From positions 5,100,282 to 5,164,281 of the forward strand of contig CM030933.1 of assembly GCA_018136815.1 (NCBI GenBank): a stretch of DNA of 64,000 bases, in the 5' to 3' direction. The translations under genes and the position numbers were made by a program. Origin of the DNA: Isochrysis galbana. Lineage: Eukaryota; Haptophyta; Isochrysidales; Isochrysidaceae. A model generated the notes under the pieces. It was not told where the DNA came from and ran no database searches. It saw only the letters and a list, made by a program, of their open reading frames with translations. Below are positions 1-13,100 of the stretch, piece after piece (the first letter of the stretch is position 1; each line of letters starts with the position of its first letter).

Positions 1-333
1 CACAGACTCGAAGGGCTCGAGTTGATGTGGGGTGCCATCGCGTGCGACAGTTTTCCCAGCGTGTAAGACGCCAGCCGTGTTCAGCGCTACGTTCACCGGG
101 CCGCTCCCAAACGTAGACTCAGCGAGGTCGAGAGCCGCCTGAATGTCCGCCTCGCAGGTGCAGTCTGCCTGTGCGAAGATGGCGGAGGAGCCTAGACGTT
201 GAGCCGCTTCGTGTGCGATCGCGCTGCGGTCCACAATCACCACCTTCCCACCTGCAGACACGATCCGCTGCGCCGCCGCGAGGCCCAGCCCAGAGCCACC
301 GCCGGAGACGAGCGCCACAGTGCGCCGCAGCAT
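1..333 (-). CDS. HSD17B10-like short-chain dehydrogenase, partial (N-terminal part)
   Basis: N-terminal 111 residues of a classical short-chain dehydrogenase; the rest runs off the left edge. The protein begins MLRRTVALVSGGGSGLG, a Rossmann dinucleotide-binding glycine motif (GxxxGxG with Ser in place of the usual Thr), followed by an acidic residue at the end of the second strand (IVDRSA), the DCTCEADI segment matching the family's D-V-T/S turn, and LNTAGV, equivalent to NNAG. The order and spacing resemble type-2 3-hydroxyacyl-CoA dehydrogenase / 17-beta-HSD type 10, a mitochondrial NAD-dependent enzyme of branched-chain and short-chain fatty-acid oxidation. The ATG at 333 is chosen because an in-frame stop lies just upstream. 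The catalytic Ser, Tyr and Lys lie outside the window, so activity and exact subfamily are unverified. Confidence 0.75.
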   Translation of the reverse strand, partial: MLRRTVALVSGGGSGLGLAAAQRIVSAGGKVVIVDRSAIAHEAAQRLGSSAIFAQADCTCEADIQAALDLAESTFGSGPVNVALNTAGVLHAGKTVARDGTPHQLEPFESV

Positions 334-1027
334 CGCTGCCCGCCGTCACCATAAAAGAAGTATTGATATCTTCTCTCTCAGAAGAGTGAAAGAAAAGAAA
401 GGTACTCCTCGGTCGGTCCGTCCGTCCATCCTCCCCTCCCGGAAGATGATTGACTAAGAAGAGGCTGTTTAGCCGTGCTCGCGACGAGATGTTCAAGATT
501 TTTAATCTAGTACGTGGATGCGGCAACAGCAGAGGCATCATTTTTCGCGCAGTGCGAAGCCCATCATGCCGACTCCTATGACATGGCACATAGCCGGTGG
601 TGGTTTGCAATCTGCTATGTCACTACCGATAGACCGATAGATCAAGCACAAGCATCAAGAGAAAATCACAAAAGTGGAGGAGAAGCAAGACATAGGCTCC
701 AAGACTAGCGTTATGGATTTGTAGCACGTACATTCAACCGAATTGGTAAAATGTAAACGAGCAACAATACAACATGTATTCATGGTCTCCTTTGTAGTGG
801 TAGTTGTAGTGGTAGTAGTAGTAGTATATACACAATCAAAAGTCAGTGGCAAGTAACAAGTGTCTTGATGTCCTGATGTGTTGAACCTCAGCGGCAATCC
901 CGCGCGATTTAGAGAGTATATGCGATCAAGGCAGCCCGAGATGCTCCGGAGTCGTCGAACTGCGTAAAAAAGGCAGTCAATAGCAGCATCTTATAAGCGC
1001 CAAGGCGGCGGCCAGACTCTCTCAGCC
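334..1027. other. Intergenic region between two minus-strand genes
   Basis: No supportable gene. It holds the upstream region of the dehydrogenase gene (a TTCTCTCTCAG pyrimidine stretch near 370) and the downstream region of the heparanase-like gene. A short trinucleotide-like GTAGTGGTAGTAGTAGTAG run lies at about 797-825. Open frames here are short and show no recognisable motif. Confidence 0.5.
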
Positions 1028-3594
1028 TCAACTAGCACCCATACCCGAGCGCAAGTGCTTCGGGCGTGCGGATCTTCCCATCAGCTTGTTTGCATCGCCC
1101 TTATCCGCGGCGTCAGCAATGGCCTCGTGTCTCTCTCGCGCCAACTGTGCGGGAGTGAGGCATGCTCGTGCCGCGGCGGAAGGGAAGACAAAGAAGCCAA
1201 ATGAAAGGGGTGGCAATTCGATCACACTTCCATTGACTCGTACCGGGGACATTTGAGGCAGTGACCCGTTGGCAGAGACTCGCAAGACGACACCATTGAG
1301 CGCAATTGTAGGAGATCGCAGCCCTGCATCAGTAGAAGTGAGAAGAAAATCGAGCCGTTCAGGTGGTGACGGCGTGTGCGTATGTGCCATCATGTCGGCG
1401 TAATTTCCACCATTTCGAATTCCTATGGGAGGTGTTTGACCTTCTCTAGAGGAAATGGATTGCGATGGTAGCGACACCTCGATGGCATGTGTTGTGGTTG
1501 GAGCAATGTTGAGCAGAAGAAGCGTCACTCCTCCCCACTCGTTGAGCCCGTCTGTAGTTGAGCGGGCACAGTGGGCATAGGCGCGTAGTTCAGGTGCTGT
1601 CACTCCTTGAGTGTTACCGTTGGGTGGGAGCGGAGGTTCGGGGGCAGTGCCGGGGGTGGTGGACGGTGTCGGTGGAACATGTGCGGACATGGACAGCCCA
1701 CGCGAGGCGTTCGACGGCGACGTCTTCAGTTTGACGACCCGCAATACCTGAGCAACAAAGGTGTCGTATAACGTGTATGAGCAGACATGGGAGTGATTGG
1801 ACGAAAGAGCGCGGGGCAACCGGCGGTACCTTTGGGCTCATCAGCCGTCTCCATAGGAGCATCGAGTAGAAATCTGGGGCAAGCTGACGCTCCCTCAAAT
1901 TCACTAGAGCGTAGTGGCCGCCTAAGATTGCTTGCCTGCAACCAAATGCGTGGCCATGCTTGGCAAGTGCGGCAAAGAGGTCATTGAACCAAAAACCGGA
2001 GGCGAACGAATCCGTGAGACCCGAACGGCCAGAATTGTACGCGCCGCCCGTCTCGGAGACCACTGGCGCCACCGTGCCGGCCGAGGAGGTGTTGACGACT
2101 CTGAAGGCCAGCTTGAGCTTCTCGATCGTCGCATCCAGCTTCCGGTACTGCGACCCCAAACGCGTGCAAAGGGTGCGGAAAGCAGGAAGGTCAGCTCAGG
2201 ATGTGCATGTATTGCTAGCGAGGATTGAAGGCAGTGGGACGTAGCACAATAAGTGGTCGGGTGACGCGAAACGGGGTGGACGTCTTGCAGTCATGCTTAC
2301 ATCGAGTGATTTGGAAAGCATCCGCTCTCCATCACCGGCTCCTAGAGGGTAAACGTGATACGACAGCATATCGAGCGAGGTCTTGCCCCGTTGCCCTGCT
2401 TCATGCTCGGGCTCGGGCTCCAAATGATCGGTGTGATCAAGACCGTGGTGTGCATGACGGTTGGCAGTGGGGCCAGATCGCACGGTGATCTTATGCTCAG
2501 AGGAGTTTAGGAGAGAATGCAAGAAGGCTTCTACCCACTGAGAATCAAAGGCCGAGTCGGGTGCTAGAAGTAGAGGCGATTTCGAAGGCCACAATTCATC
2601 CATGATTGAACGAAGGGCGAGGACATCATGAGCATACCTGAATCATCACAAAATGGGAGAGAGGCGTGAGCTAGCAGAGGCCGTGTTTATCAATTTTCAC
2701 AACGAATGCCTACCATGGCAGGTCGTGGGACAAGGATGATATGGCATCAGTGTCCAATGAAAAGCCAGTGACGGCCAGGACGTGAAAAGCGGCGGGCAGA
2801 CAGGGCCCTTACTCTTCAGGCGGAAGATGCGCCTCAATACCATGACTTCCCGCAAGCTCATTCCCAAAGGCGAGGCCTGCTGGCCGTTTCCCAGCTGCGG
2901 CCGTCGCCCGCAGCAGCGAGCGGAGGTTGGAGGAATCCCAATGTCCGAGGTATGTGGTGCAGCAGGGGGGACGCACGTCACGCTTGAGAAGTCGGCACGG
3001 CGTCCCGGCGGGTTCGCACGCATCACGTACTCGTCCGTGCAGGGCATTCACACTGAAGAGGATGCCACAGCCGGCCGTCTCGCAGAATCGGAGCAGTCTA
3101 AGCCAGCGTGAAAAAGGCAGACATCCGCCACGGAACCCGATGCGACGAGTAGGATCGACCACCATATCCTCGCACGCTGGGGCGTCCTCCAGCTCGGTGA
3201 AGACCACCTGATCAGCGAGTGAGCCGCCTACTCTCAAGTGGAGCGGCGAGAGGGCGCTAACCGCCGCGAGGAGTAGGGGGTCGTCGAGGTCGGCAGTGAG
3301 GACAGAGGCGTCGAGCCACGGACACAAACCGTAGTCGCACTTGTCCGCCGGCCACCAGTCCATCGAGACGCACGAGAACGTTTCGCGGAGGCGAGAGGTT
3401 GTCTGCAAGTGCTCGAGCCTCAGCCGGACTACGGCTCTCGAAAGCGGAGGCACGCGCCTGCGCGCGTGAGCGGGGCGCGGCTCATCGCTGACTTCGAGCA
3501 GCCAGCCCAACAGCAGCTGCACCGCCGCCGTCGCGCCGATGAAGAGCAACAGCGGTAGGCTGTGCCCGGCGCACGGCCGCGCCGCCATCGCCAT
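1028..3594 (-). CDS. Heparanase-like glycoside hydrolase family 79, four exons
   Basis: Predicted exons on the minus strand are 3594-2813, 2637-2301, 2147-1830 and 1747-1028 (718 residues), all introns GT-AG (175, 153 and 82 nt). Residues ~10-32 form a hydrophobic signal anchor, so the enzyme is probably secreted or in the endomembrane system. GH79 landmarks are clear: SMDWWPADKCDYGLCPW, LRVGGSLADQVVF, the acid/base Glu in AFGNELAG (E246), LSYHVYPLG, the nucleophile Glu in SETGGAYNSG (E405), FASGFWFNDLFAALAKHGH, and a C-terminal ELRAYAHCARS / GGVTLLLLNIAP beta-sandwich block. These match plant and animal heparanases, which cleave beta-glucuronides in acidic polysaccharides or proteoglycans. 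It is longer than typical (~540 residues), with extra sequence in the C-terminal domain. The second acceptor (at 2148) was chosen because the nearer AG would break the frame. Substrate is unknown. Confidence 0.85.
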
Positions 3595-4184
<590 letters not shown>

Positions 4185-5347
4185 ATGCGGCTGCGACTGC
4201 GCAGCCCTGCGGGCGTCTCCACTCTCTCCTTCAGCGAGGAGGCGACTCTAGCCGAGCTCATCAGCCGGGCGTGCCAGCTGGCAGCCATGGACACATGCAC
4301 CATTCTCACTGGCTTTCCTCCTGCAGAGATCTCTCTCGATCAGCCAGAGAAGAAGCTCGCGCTCCTCGTGCAGGACGGAGACCTGCTCACCGTCCGAGCA
4401 GCCCCCGCAACATCGCGCGCGCCCTCGCAACCGCCCCCGCCCGCGCACTCGGCACTGCCCAGGGCTAATGGCGAGACTGATGTTGCAGTGGAGAAAACCA
4501 ATGCTGCCGATGAAGATGATGACCTCCGACTAGCCCTCGCACTCTCGCGCGGAGAGGCCGCCCAGCCAAGCAGTGCGCCAGAGGCAATTGAGCCTCCTAT
4601 AGCTCATGCGCAGTCGGACGGCGAGGAGCGCATGGTGCGGCGCGTCATCCCGGCGGACAACTCGTGCCTCTTCGCTGCCATCGCATATGCCTTGGAAGGC
4701 GGGGCCTCTTTCTCTCCCGCCAAGAAGGCCGAGCTGCGAGAGCGCGTCGCGTCAGTTGTCCGCACCGGTGCGGCTGCTGGGGATGAACGCTACAGCGAGG
4801 CCATGCTAGGCCGCCCACCGCTCGAATATGCCAAGTGGATCAGCGATAGCGATCATTGGGGTGGCGCCACGGAGCTTGACATCCTATCGGAGCATTACAC
4901 AACCGAGCTCTCGGCGATTGACATCAAGACAGGTGGGCCATACGCTGGTCGGTACCTCTGATCAAGGGGCTCCACTGCCGCCTTCTAATCGTACCCTAAG
5001 CTGCACCCACCTCCGCCTCAGGTCGTGTCGACACATTTGGCCAAGGCCATGGCTATAGGCAACGTGCTCTACTTTTGTACGATGGCATCCACTACGATGT
5101 TCTGGTGCGGACTCTCTTCCATGGAGCACCGTCGGAGCTCGATGTCACCGTCTTTTCCGTAGATGATGAGCGAGCCCTGACGCAGGCACGGGAAGTAGCA
5201 GCTGAAGCGCGCTCAGCTCGCGAGTTTACCGACACGGCCTCCTTCACCATCCGCTGCCTAGTTTGCCACAAGGGGCTCAGGGGTGAGTCGGATGCCGTGG
5301 AGCACGCCAAGGCGACCGGCCATACCAATTTTTCGGAGTACAGATGA
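4185..5347 (+). CDS. YOD1: OTU-family deubiquitinase, OTU1/YOD1 type
   Basis: Two exons, 4185-4932 and 5022-5347, with an 89-nt GT-AG intron, give 357 residues. Residues 1-70 form the ubiquitin-like UBX-related domain of OTU1. Residues ~111-125 ([15 protein letters not shown]) look like a ubiquitin-interacting motif. The OTU catalytic Asp-Asn-Ser-Cys follows (D158-C161), and the His is in YDGIHYDVL. The C-terminus has a C2H2 zinc finger (CLVC...[10 protein letters not shown]), the layout of human YOD1 and yeast Otu1, which trim ubiquitin chains on p97/Cdc48 clients in ER-associated degradation. The intron splits the conserved IDIKTG/RVDTFG block exactly where OTU1 homology demands joining, which supports the model. 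The gene sits just after a long CT tract. Confidence 0.93.
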
Positions 5348-6509
5348 TGACTCCGCCTCTGTGTCCATTTGTCTATAAAGTGTTCCAGTACTCTATATGT
5401 ACTGACGTCGCTACGACCGCAAATGGCTGCCGACTGGATGGGTTATTTGAAGCAAATCATTCGCTCAACACATACTGAGCAAAACAATTACATAATAAGG
5501 TCCTGTCTGCGGCGACAGATAGAGGTGGCAGCGCCCGCTCTACACTGCTCAAAGGACGATTACACGTGGAAGAATCTCAAGGTACACTCCTGCAATAGGT
5601 TGCTGCCAAGCCAACATGTTTGATTGCCACACCACACGCACATGCATTTAGATGTGAGTACCATGTGCTACGTGGAGTGTTGTTCAGAAGATGAAGGCTA
5701 CTACTACTAGCTATGGGGGCCCCACTGCACTCATGGTGCTGCCTCTCACCATCACCATCACCTATGCCGATTGCAGCCCGGTCACTCTTTTGCTGTTGCA
5801 ACCAGCCACTGCTACCGCATAAAGGCGCGGGACTACTTCCATCGCCCGTCCCCGTCCGCGCCTTTCTACCCTTGTGACTTCTACCGACTCCCCCCCCCTG
5901 AACCCCCCCCTGAACCCCCCCCCGTACATTAAGGCGCACCTAGCGCCTCAGGCGACTTGCTTTCATTCCGTACCGGAAGGAGGGACCCCCCCCCCCCCGC
6001 CCCCCCCGCTCCTCCAACCTCCCTCTTGAATCAAAGCCGCACGGCGCGCACGGCTTTGGCAAAGGCTTTGTTTGGATCTTGGATTGTGACGAGATCACGA
6101 GGACCCACCCGACGAGATGTGACGAGATGAACGAGATGGCCCGAGGGCCCGACGAGATTTGACGAGATGGACGGGCCCGATGGCCCGGCGAGATGAACGA
6201 GATTTTTGCGGTAACGGAACTGGACGGGGACTTTCCCCTCTAAGCTTGGCAAGAGCTTGGTCTTAATTAATGGCCCAGTGTAACCGATTCTAGAGGCAAG
6301 CGGGAAACCAGGGCGAAAGGAACTGGCAAGGAAGCCGGCAGGAAGAGGAAGGCGGAGGAAGTGTCTTGGAGAGCAGATTTTCACGGTGGGAGAGCGGAGT
6401 AGAGCAGGCAGTGCGTGGGGCGAGAATGGGTCAGTGTCAGTGTGGGTGTGTGCGCCACCGTGCCGCACCCTCAACCTTAATTAAGCCTCAAGACTCAAGA
6501 CCCCGCGTG
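5348..6509. other. Gene-poor region with GACGAGATG minisatellite
   Basis: No convincing gene. Poly-C tracts occur near 5890-5930 and 5988-6007. At about 6086-6204 a degenerate short tandem repeat based on GACGAGATG / AACGAGATG alternates with CCCGAGGGCCCG-like palindromic units. The 147- and 120-residue frames through this block are repeat translations without motifs. Confidence 0.5.
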
Positions 6510-6900
6510 CCCCTTACCAGTGGCGGCCCCCACACTGCTCGCGAGAGGTGTGGGCTCACAATGCCCACCACCTCCAGGTCATTCTTTGGCCGATCGCGGG
6601 CGATTGCCTTTCGTGGAAGCTCCGCGTTTCTTATAGTGATGTGCCCCGCTTCCCTTTATTCATTTCTCTGATTCCCTCCCGTGACGGTCCCGTGGGCGCG
6701 ACCGTGTCATTCTCCCAAAATACGACCGCCACGCGCGGGGCGAGGGAGGGGGGTCACTCACCGACGCCATTGCCTTTCGTGGGGGGGGGGAGACGGTTGC
6801 CGGGGCAGGTAGGGGGGGACCCTGCGGCATCCTTGGACACCCACGGGCCAGGAGAGGTGGAAAATAGTGGATAGTGGTTAAAAAGAGTGAGTGACCCGGC
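6510..6900 (+). repeat. Dispersed repeat family D, copy 1
   Basis: About 390 bp that reappear in inverted orientation at about 62521-62890. Shared landmarks include the ACCACCTCCAGGYCATTCTT block followed by GGCCGATCGCG, the block around GACGCCATTGCC(T)TTCGTGGG, TCCTTGGACACCCA, and the terminal GAGTGAGTGACCCGGCT. Divergence is moderate with small indels. No coding capacity is recognisable, so a non-autonomous mobile element or old duplicate is likely. Confidence 0.75.
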
Positions 6901-7928
6901 TATCAAGTGGATTATAGGATTATATCTCTGTCTTGGACCTTTGAAACGAAGAAACTGCCGACTAACAACTAACAAGCGATTATTTATTACTACGCTAATG
7001 CCAATGCTGCACCGGCTGCATACAAGCAAAAGCCCACGTCACATCAAGGAAGCGATCGAGCAGCTGGGCAGGTTGCATCCAGAAGAAGCAAGAGCCGTGC
7101 GGGCAAGGAGAGACGGACAGGTCCTTGAGATTCATTCGCGTGCACGGACGCATGCGAAGCCCGGCCCCCTCCCGCCCCCATCAAGTATGGCGCACATTAC
7201 TCGCATACGCACAAAGCGATCACTCGCCACAGCGGGCGCATGATGAACACAACTGCCCGTTGTCGGCATCACGAGCCCTTCGGACAGATGACAGGCTTCC
7301 ATCAACGGCCGCAGCCAAATGGCCATGAGAGACTGAGCCAATGCAGTCTGCGGTAGCAACACACTGGGAACATCCAGTGCCGAGGGCCGGGAGGGAGTAC
7401 CAACACGAGCGACCAACAGGCAAGGGCACATCGTGACGCGCGTAGCTCGGCCGATCTGCGCCTTTGGTCGCACCACAAAGGGAGTGAATCGGCTCCCTGC
7501 ACACAGGGACAATCCACCCGCAGGACAAAGAGCAGTAACACTGCGTCTTGCACAGCGAAAAGGCGAGCATGCGGCCCTCCATGAAGACCACGTCCAACGA
7601 AAGGGGTCGGCCCACAGGTGCATGGCAGCCAAATATTGGGAGGGCAGAACTCGAATCTATGAACAAAACCGTCCATGGCATGGTCTTAGTGAACGCGTCG
7701 CGTATTAAGCCAGAGCGTTGGGAGTTGACGCAGGGACTGCCTAACCACGCAATAGTAGTCCCGAGCGGATGCAAATGGGTCGCAAAGTCCGCCTATGGAG
7801 AAAGACCACATGATGGCCTCGCTGGCCGCGCTTGGAAAGTGAGGTGAGACGACTCGACGGGCGCCTGGAAAGTGAGACGAGACGACTCAGCAGAGCTGAG
7901 TTGGTCAACAGACAGGTAGGTTAGGGAA
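6901..7928. other. Region with unassigned minus-strand frames and a short tandem duplication
   Basis: Three overlapping minus-strand frames of 124-184 codons span 7132-7774. None shows a recognisable domain, and their mutual overlap argues that at most one could be real. One of them (7220-7774) reads as an ordinary protein mixture with Cys-rich patches and could be a decayed gene. Near 7846-7890 a unit containing GAAAGTGAGRYGAGACGACTC occurs twice in tandem, just downstream of the 410-residue gene's stop. Confidence 0.3.
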
Positions 7929-9161
7929 TCAGCTAATCTTCTGGGCCTCCTCAGGGTAACCCACGGTACAGTCGAGGGTCAATTGCTGCGTCGCCACGTC
8001 ATAGTTCATATGGACCTTAGTCACCTTGGCCTTCTGAACCTGATGCCCGGCCACACTGACGTAATCAAAGGCCTTCCACTGCTCTGGGAGTCGGAGCAGC
8101 TTGCGCGCGATCTGCGGCTCGCGGAGGCGAACAGCATAAGCCGTCTTTGGCGCGGCTTGCTCCTCCTCCCATGCCACGAGCTGGCGCTTGCATTCAGCAG
8201 CACGCTGATCCTCAATCAGCTTGTATCGGTTCCTCTCCTCGTCGGTGAGCTTCTCGTCCCACTCGTACTGCAGTTCGCTGTCGCCAATGGTCGGGCTATG
8301 CCTTTTCCGAGTTGGTGTGCGTGGATGGCATCCAACTTCAGAGCCGGCCTCGGTGCTGTCTGACGATGATGGCGCCGCTTCCTCGTTTAGCTTTGCCTCC
8401 CGAAACGCGCTGAAGCCAGGCCGGTTCTCGTCCTGCTGGGGTCCCTCCGGGGGTGCACGGGCCTTGGGAGTGAAGGAGACGGTCATCGCGTTGCCAGCCA
8501 ACTTGGCCCCTGCCGCCTTGCTCTCGCGCTCCGCCATACGTGGCAGCATCGTATCAATAGAGATGTCGAAGAGCTCCTTGGCGAATTCCATCTTAATTGG
8601 GCCGACCTTAACAGACGACTTGGCAAAGAGCTGGGTCCGCCATGGGTTGGTCTTCAGAGCGGCGAACTGGCGATTGGCGGCGCTAAGCACAGCCGCACCC
8701 ACGGTCCGCCAGGCCTCGGCCGCTTCCGCCTTCCTATCGGCTAGCTTGAAGAGATCTTCCTGCTGCTGCCGGCTTACGCCAGCGCCAAGCTCCTCAGGCG
8801 TCAGCTCTGCCTGAGAGGCAGGCTTCTCAGCAGCGCGCCGGCTTTGCCGCCTCTTGCTCAAGGCAGGCTCGATGGTATTTGTTTCGGACACCGCTTCAGG
8901 CATGTCCAGTGGCACGGCACGCCGCTTGCTGCTCCGGTCCCGCGATGGCAGGCGGCGTGCATTAGTAATGACTGGCGGTGGCGCGGGCGAGGCGCCGTTG
9001 CTGCTGGCGATTGAGGCTGCGGGAGTGGCCTCGCGCGTGGAGGGGATGTCAAATGGGTCATCGGGCTCGATGGGGCTCTGCCTGCGCCGCCCGATCCTCC
9101 CGCTGGGCCGGGAAGGTGTGACTTGAGAGCCTCGCTGAACAGGCGTGGTACGGCCGCCCAT
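7929..9161 (-). CDS. Orphan basic/disordered 410-residue protein
   Basis: A single uninterrupted frame of 410 codons that I do not recognise. The N-terminal ~130 residues are basic, Arg/Pro/Ser-rich and look disordered, with several KRR/RRR clusters that could act as nuclear signals (SSKRRAVPL, SKRRQSRRAAEKP). A helical region follows (GVSRQQQEDLFKLADRKAEAAEAWRTV). After it comes a folded-looking stretch with KVGPIKMEFAKELFDISIDTMLPRMAERE, a charged linker with PTRKRHSP, and a C-terminal segment of alternating hydrophobic residues ending in LTLDCTVGYPEEAQKIS. The antisense frame is shorter and less complex. The start is followed upstream by a CT tract at 9163-9193, as for other genes here. 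It lies beside repeat-rich DNA, so a mobile-element origin cannot be excluded. Confidence 0.6.
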   Translation of the reverse strand: MGGRTTPVQRGSQVTPSRPSGRIGRRRQSPIEPDDPFDIPSTREATPAASIASSNGASPAPPPVITNARRLPSRDRSSKRRAVPLDMPEAVSETNTIEPALSKRRQSRRAAEKPASQAELTPEELGAGVSRQQQEDLFKLADRKAEAAEAWRTVGAAVLSAANRQFAALKTNPWRTQLFAKSSVKVGPIKMEFAKELFDISIDTMLPRMAERESKAAGAKLAGNAMTVSFTPKARAPPEGPQQDENRPGFSAFREAKLNEEAAPSSSDSTEAGSEVGCHPRTPTRKRHSPTIGDSELQYEWDEKLTDEERNRYKLIEDQRAAECKRQLVAWEEEQAAPKTAYAVRLREPQIARKLLRLPEQWKAFDYVSVAGHQVQKAKVTKVHMNYDVATQQLTLDCTVGYPEEAQKIS

Positions 9162-9738
9162 CTCTCACTCTCTCTCACTCTCTCTCTCTCTCTTCACAAG
9201 CCGACTCGCTTGCGGGTGGTTGTGTCGCTCTAAGGGGTTAGAGGCGAGCTGTGTACCGCCCTGTCACTCTCTCCTCTCCTCGCTCCGCGCTGGCGCGCTC
9301 CCCTTCCCCTTTCCCCACCCCCCTCTGTCCTCTGCTGTGGCTGGCTGGCTGGAGCGGCTGGAGCGGTCCCGCCCCCCCTCCCCCCCCCCGCTCCCCCCCT
9401 TCCCCCGCGGGGGCGCGGGGGGACGGGGGACGAGGGAGGGGCGCACGCCCGGCGGGAGAACGTGGCAGAGATAGCACAAGAGAGCCCAAGGACAACCGAT
9501 AATTTCTCTTAAAACGACGTTTTTATTCGCATACTGCTGAATCTTCTCGCAGGGCGTAGCTGAAAGCCTGCCTTTTCTGCTCTCCCTTCTCGCCCTCTCT
9601 CCTTCCAGTTGTTTTTCTGTTTGGGTGAGTATTTGAGAGGGGATCGCAATGGGGAGGCGGGCGCCGTCGTCCCTCCAGATTTCGCGCCAGGAGCGCCGTT
9701 CGCGCGCGCGCGAAAACCACACAGCTCCAGCACAACCT
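9162..9738. other. GC-rich upstream region of the orphan gene
   Basis: CT-rich stretch at 9163-9193, strongly G/C-biased sequence at about 9285-9460 and poly-C tracts. Translations on both strands are Pro/Gly/Arg-rich low complexity and are not accepted as genes. Probable promoter of the minus-strand orphan gene plus unassigned DNA. Confidence 0.45.
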
Positions 9739-10120
9739 GTAAGGCGGTCAAACACACTTTTTTTCTAAGGGTGAAAATTCACTCAGTCAAGATTGAGGTT
9801 GTATCACGCGATCTTTAGGGTATTCCACTGGAAATGGGTATATTAGGCAGAATCTTAAGAAATATGCACATTTTCGACGCCATTCAACACACAGACCCAA
9901 AAACGATTTCGCGCGCGTGCGAAATCGACGTCGACCACAACCACAACCACAACCACAAAAGTCAAAAGTGTACCAGAGTCCAGAGTACAAGAGGTCGCGC
10001 TGTGCGACGCGCGCCTGCGTTCCCCAGGCACGGTTACCCCCGGGCTTGCAAACAAAGCTCTGCGCGGGCGCACCGCGTCGCCTGCGCCCTCCACCTCGCC
10101 CTTGCTGGCATGTGCATCTG
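9739..10120 (+). repeat. Left arm of a ~370-bp inverted repeat pair
   Basis: Begins TAAGGCGGTCAAACACAC and is matched in inverted orientation by 14735-15092. Shared blocks include AAGGGTGAAAATTCAC, CTCAATCTTGA (inverted), GGGTATATTAGGCAGAATCT, GTCGACCACAA, and a GC-rich inner part around CGCGCCTGCGTTCCCC. The outer ends of both arms are flanked by TA. The pair could be the long terminal inverted repeats of one 5.35-kb element or two independent insertions of one element. Confidence 0.8.
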
Positions 10121-10653
10121 CTGTCTGTGTCGCATTCGCGAATCGACACTCGTTAGGCTTCGCTCTTCTCTTCGTCGTTCGGTATTATCGTTATAATTCG
10201 CTGCTTCCTCTCGTTCTCGGTCAAAAGCTTCGCTTGGACGCATGGGATCTTGGGTAGTGGAGCGCCCTCTCTCTTACTCTCGAAGAGAAGGGAAGTTTCC
10301 CCACCTTTCTTCCTCCCAGGCGCCTCGCAAATATGTTTAATTCGCTATATCTTCCCCGCGTTTCTCGTTTCTCTATCTACTTCAGTGATTGTGCAATCAG
10401 GTTTAATTTGCAATTTGCAATCTCTTCGCATCTCCCCCTTAGGCACACCGCACTTCTCTCGTGTTATTCGGTAAGTCTTTTGGAATCCTGTGCGGCAGGA
10501 TTGCCCCTCGTTTCCGTTATGGTGCGATGTGCGATTCCCCTTCCAGACGGGATCGCCGACAGATCGGCAGATCCTTAAAGTTGCTCAAAAGTTGCTCGCC
10601 CTCTCAAACACCCCAAAGTTGCTCAAAAAGTTGCCGGCAACTCTTGTCAGGCC

Positions 10654-11376
10654 CTAGGTGGGCCCCTCAGTGTGAGAGGGAGAGTTTGGAGAGGGTGGCA
10701 GTCTGTGGCCCTTAAGGGGGCTGTCGTGCTCTTCGCCCGGGTAGGCGAGCGTGTGCGGTGCATTCCATGTGTTATCTGGGCCTTCAGCCTTGTCTGAATC
10801 GTGAGAGGTTGCTTCTTGTTGGATGTCTGGCTCATGGGTGCAAGCGGAGTCTCTCCCACGGAGGGGGCGGGAGGTGGATGGATGTGCGGGCTCGCGCGCT
10901 ACGGTACGTCTCTTTGGCTTTGTCCTCGTGCCCAGGGGGCTGTTTGCTGCAGATCCTTGGTTGGATTGCGCATTCAATCCCCTGTTGAGAGGGTTGGTGT
11001 TGGTTGGTCGGGGCAGTACCTTGTGCTCGCGCACGAGGCCAGTGCCTCGAGGGTGTAGGGGCCCAGCCCGGAGGCTTTCCCTATGGGGGGAGTCTCTTTG
11101 ACGCCCTGGCCCTCTTTGGGCCTGTCCACAATCGGCTGGAGAGTGGGGAGGAGTTGTGTGGACATGCTGGCCATGATGGCCTTGTGGCTGTGTGGCTCTC
11201 CGGGGGCGGCACGGGCCGTGGCTCGTGCACACCTGGTCAGTCGTGGGTGCAGCTCGCGGCCGCTTTGGCGGCGCGGCGTTGGTCGCGGCCCGTTCGGCCA
11301 GCGCGGCGGGGGTGACGGCAGGGGAGGAGGGGAGCGACGCGCGCTCCATGAGACCCTATCTTTTTAAAGATAGTTG
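10654..11376 (-). mobile_element. Hairpin-ended element with a 231-codon frame at its start
   Basis: Read on the minus strand, the element starts with a stem-loop at 11376-11356 (CTATCTTTTTAAAGATAG on the plus strand), then runs directly into an ATG at 11349 that opens a 231-codon frame to 10654, rich in Pro, Arg and His. A homologous stretch lies at about 39811-40187, ending in a different stem (CTATCAGTTTACTGATAG) but the same GCGCGCTCCATGA junction. Whether the frame is translated is unclear: composition is repetitive and no domain is recognised. The other end of the element was not located. Confidence 0.55.
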
Positions 11377-12850
<1,474 letters not shown>

Positions 12851-13100
12851 GGAGGGACGCCGAGTGGTGGGGAGAGAGAGAGTGAGAGAGAGAGAGAGAA
12901 AGAAAGGGAAGACAGAGGAACGGAAGAGGTAGCCGCACATTCGAGCTCCTCGCCCGCCCGCCCGCCCAACCACTCTCCGCGACCTCCCTCAGTCCTCCCC
13001 CTTTCACCTCACCTCCGTCGCTCCCGCCCCCCTGTTGTCCCTCTTCCTCCGCCCCCCCCCTCTCTCCCTCCCTCCCTCCCTCCCTCCCTCCCTTCCCTCC

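Noticed and set aside
1614-2159. C-terminal half of the 181-codon minus-strand frame beyond LMSPK
   Set aside because: It reads through a GT-AG intron at 1748-1829; family homology resumes in another frame at VLRVVKL.
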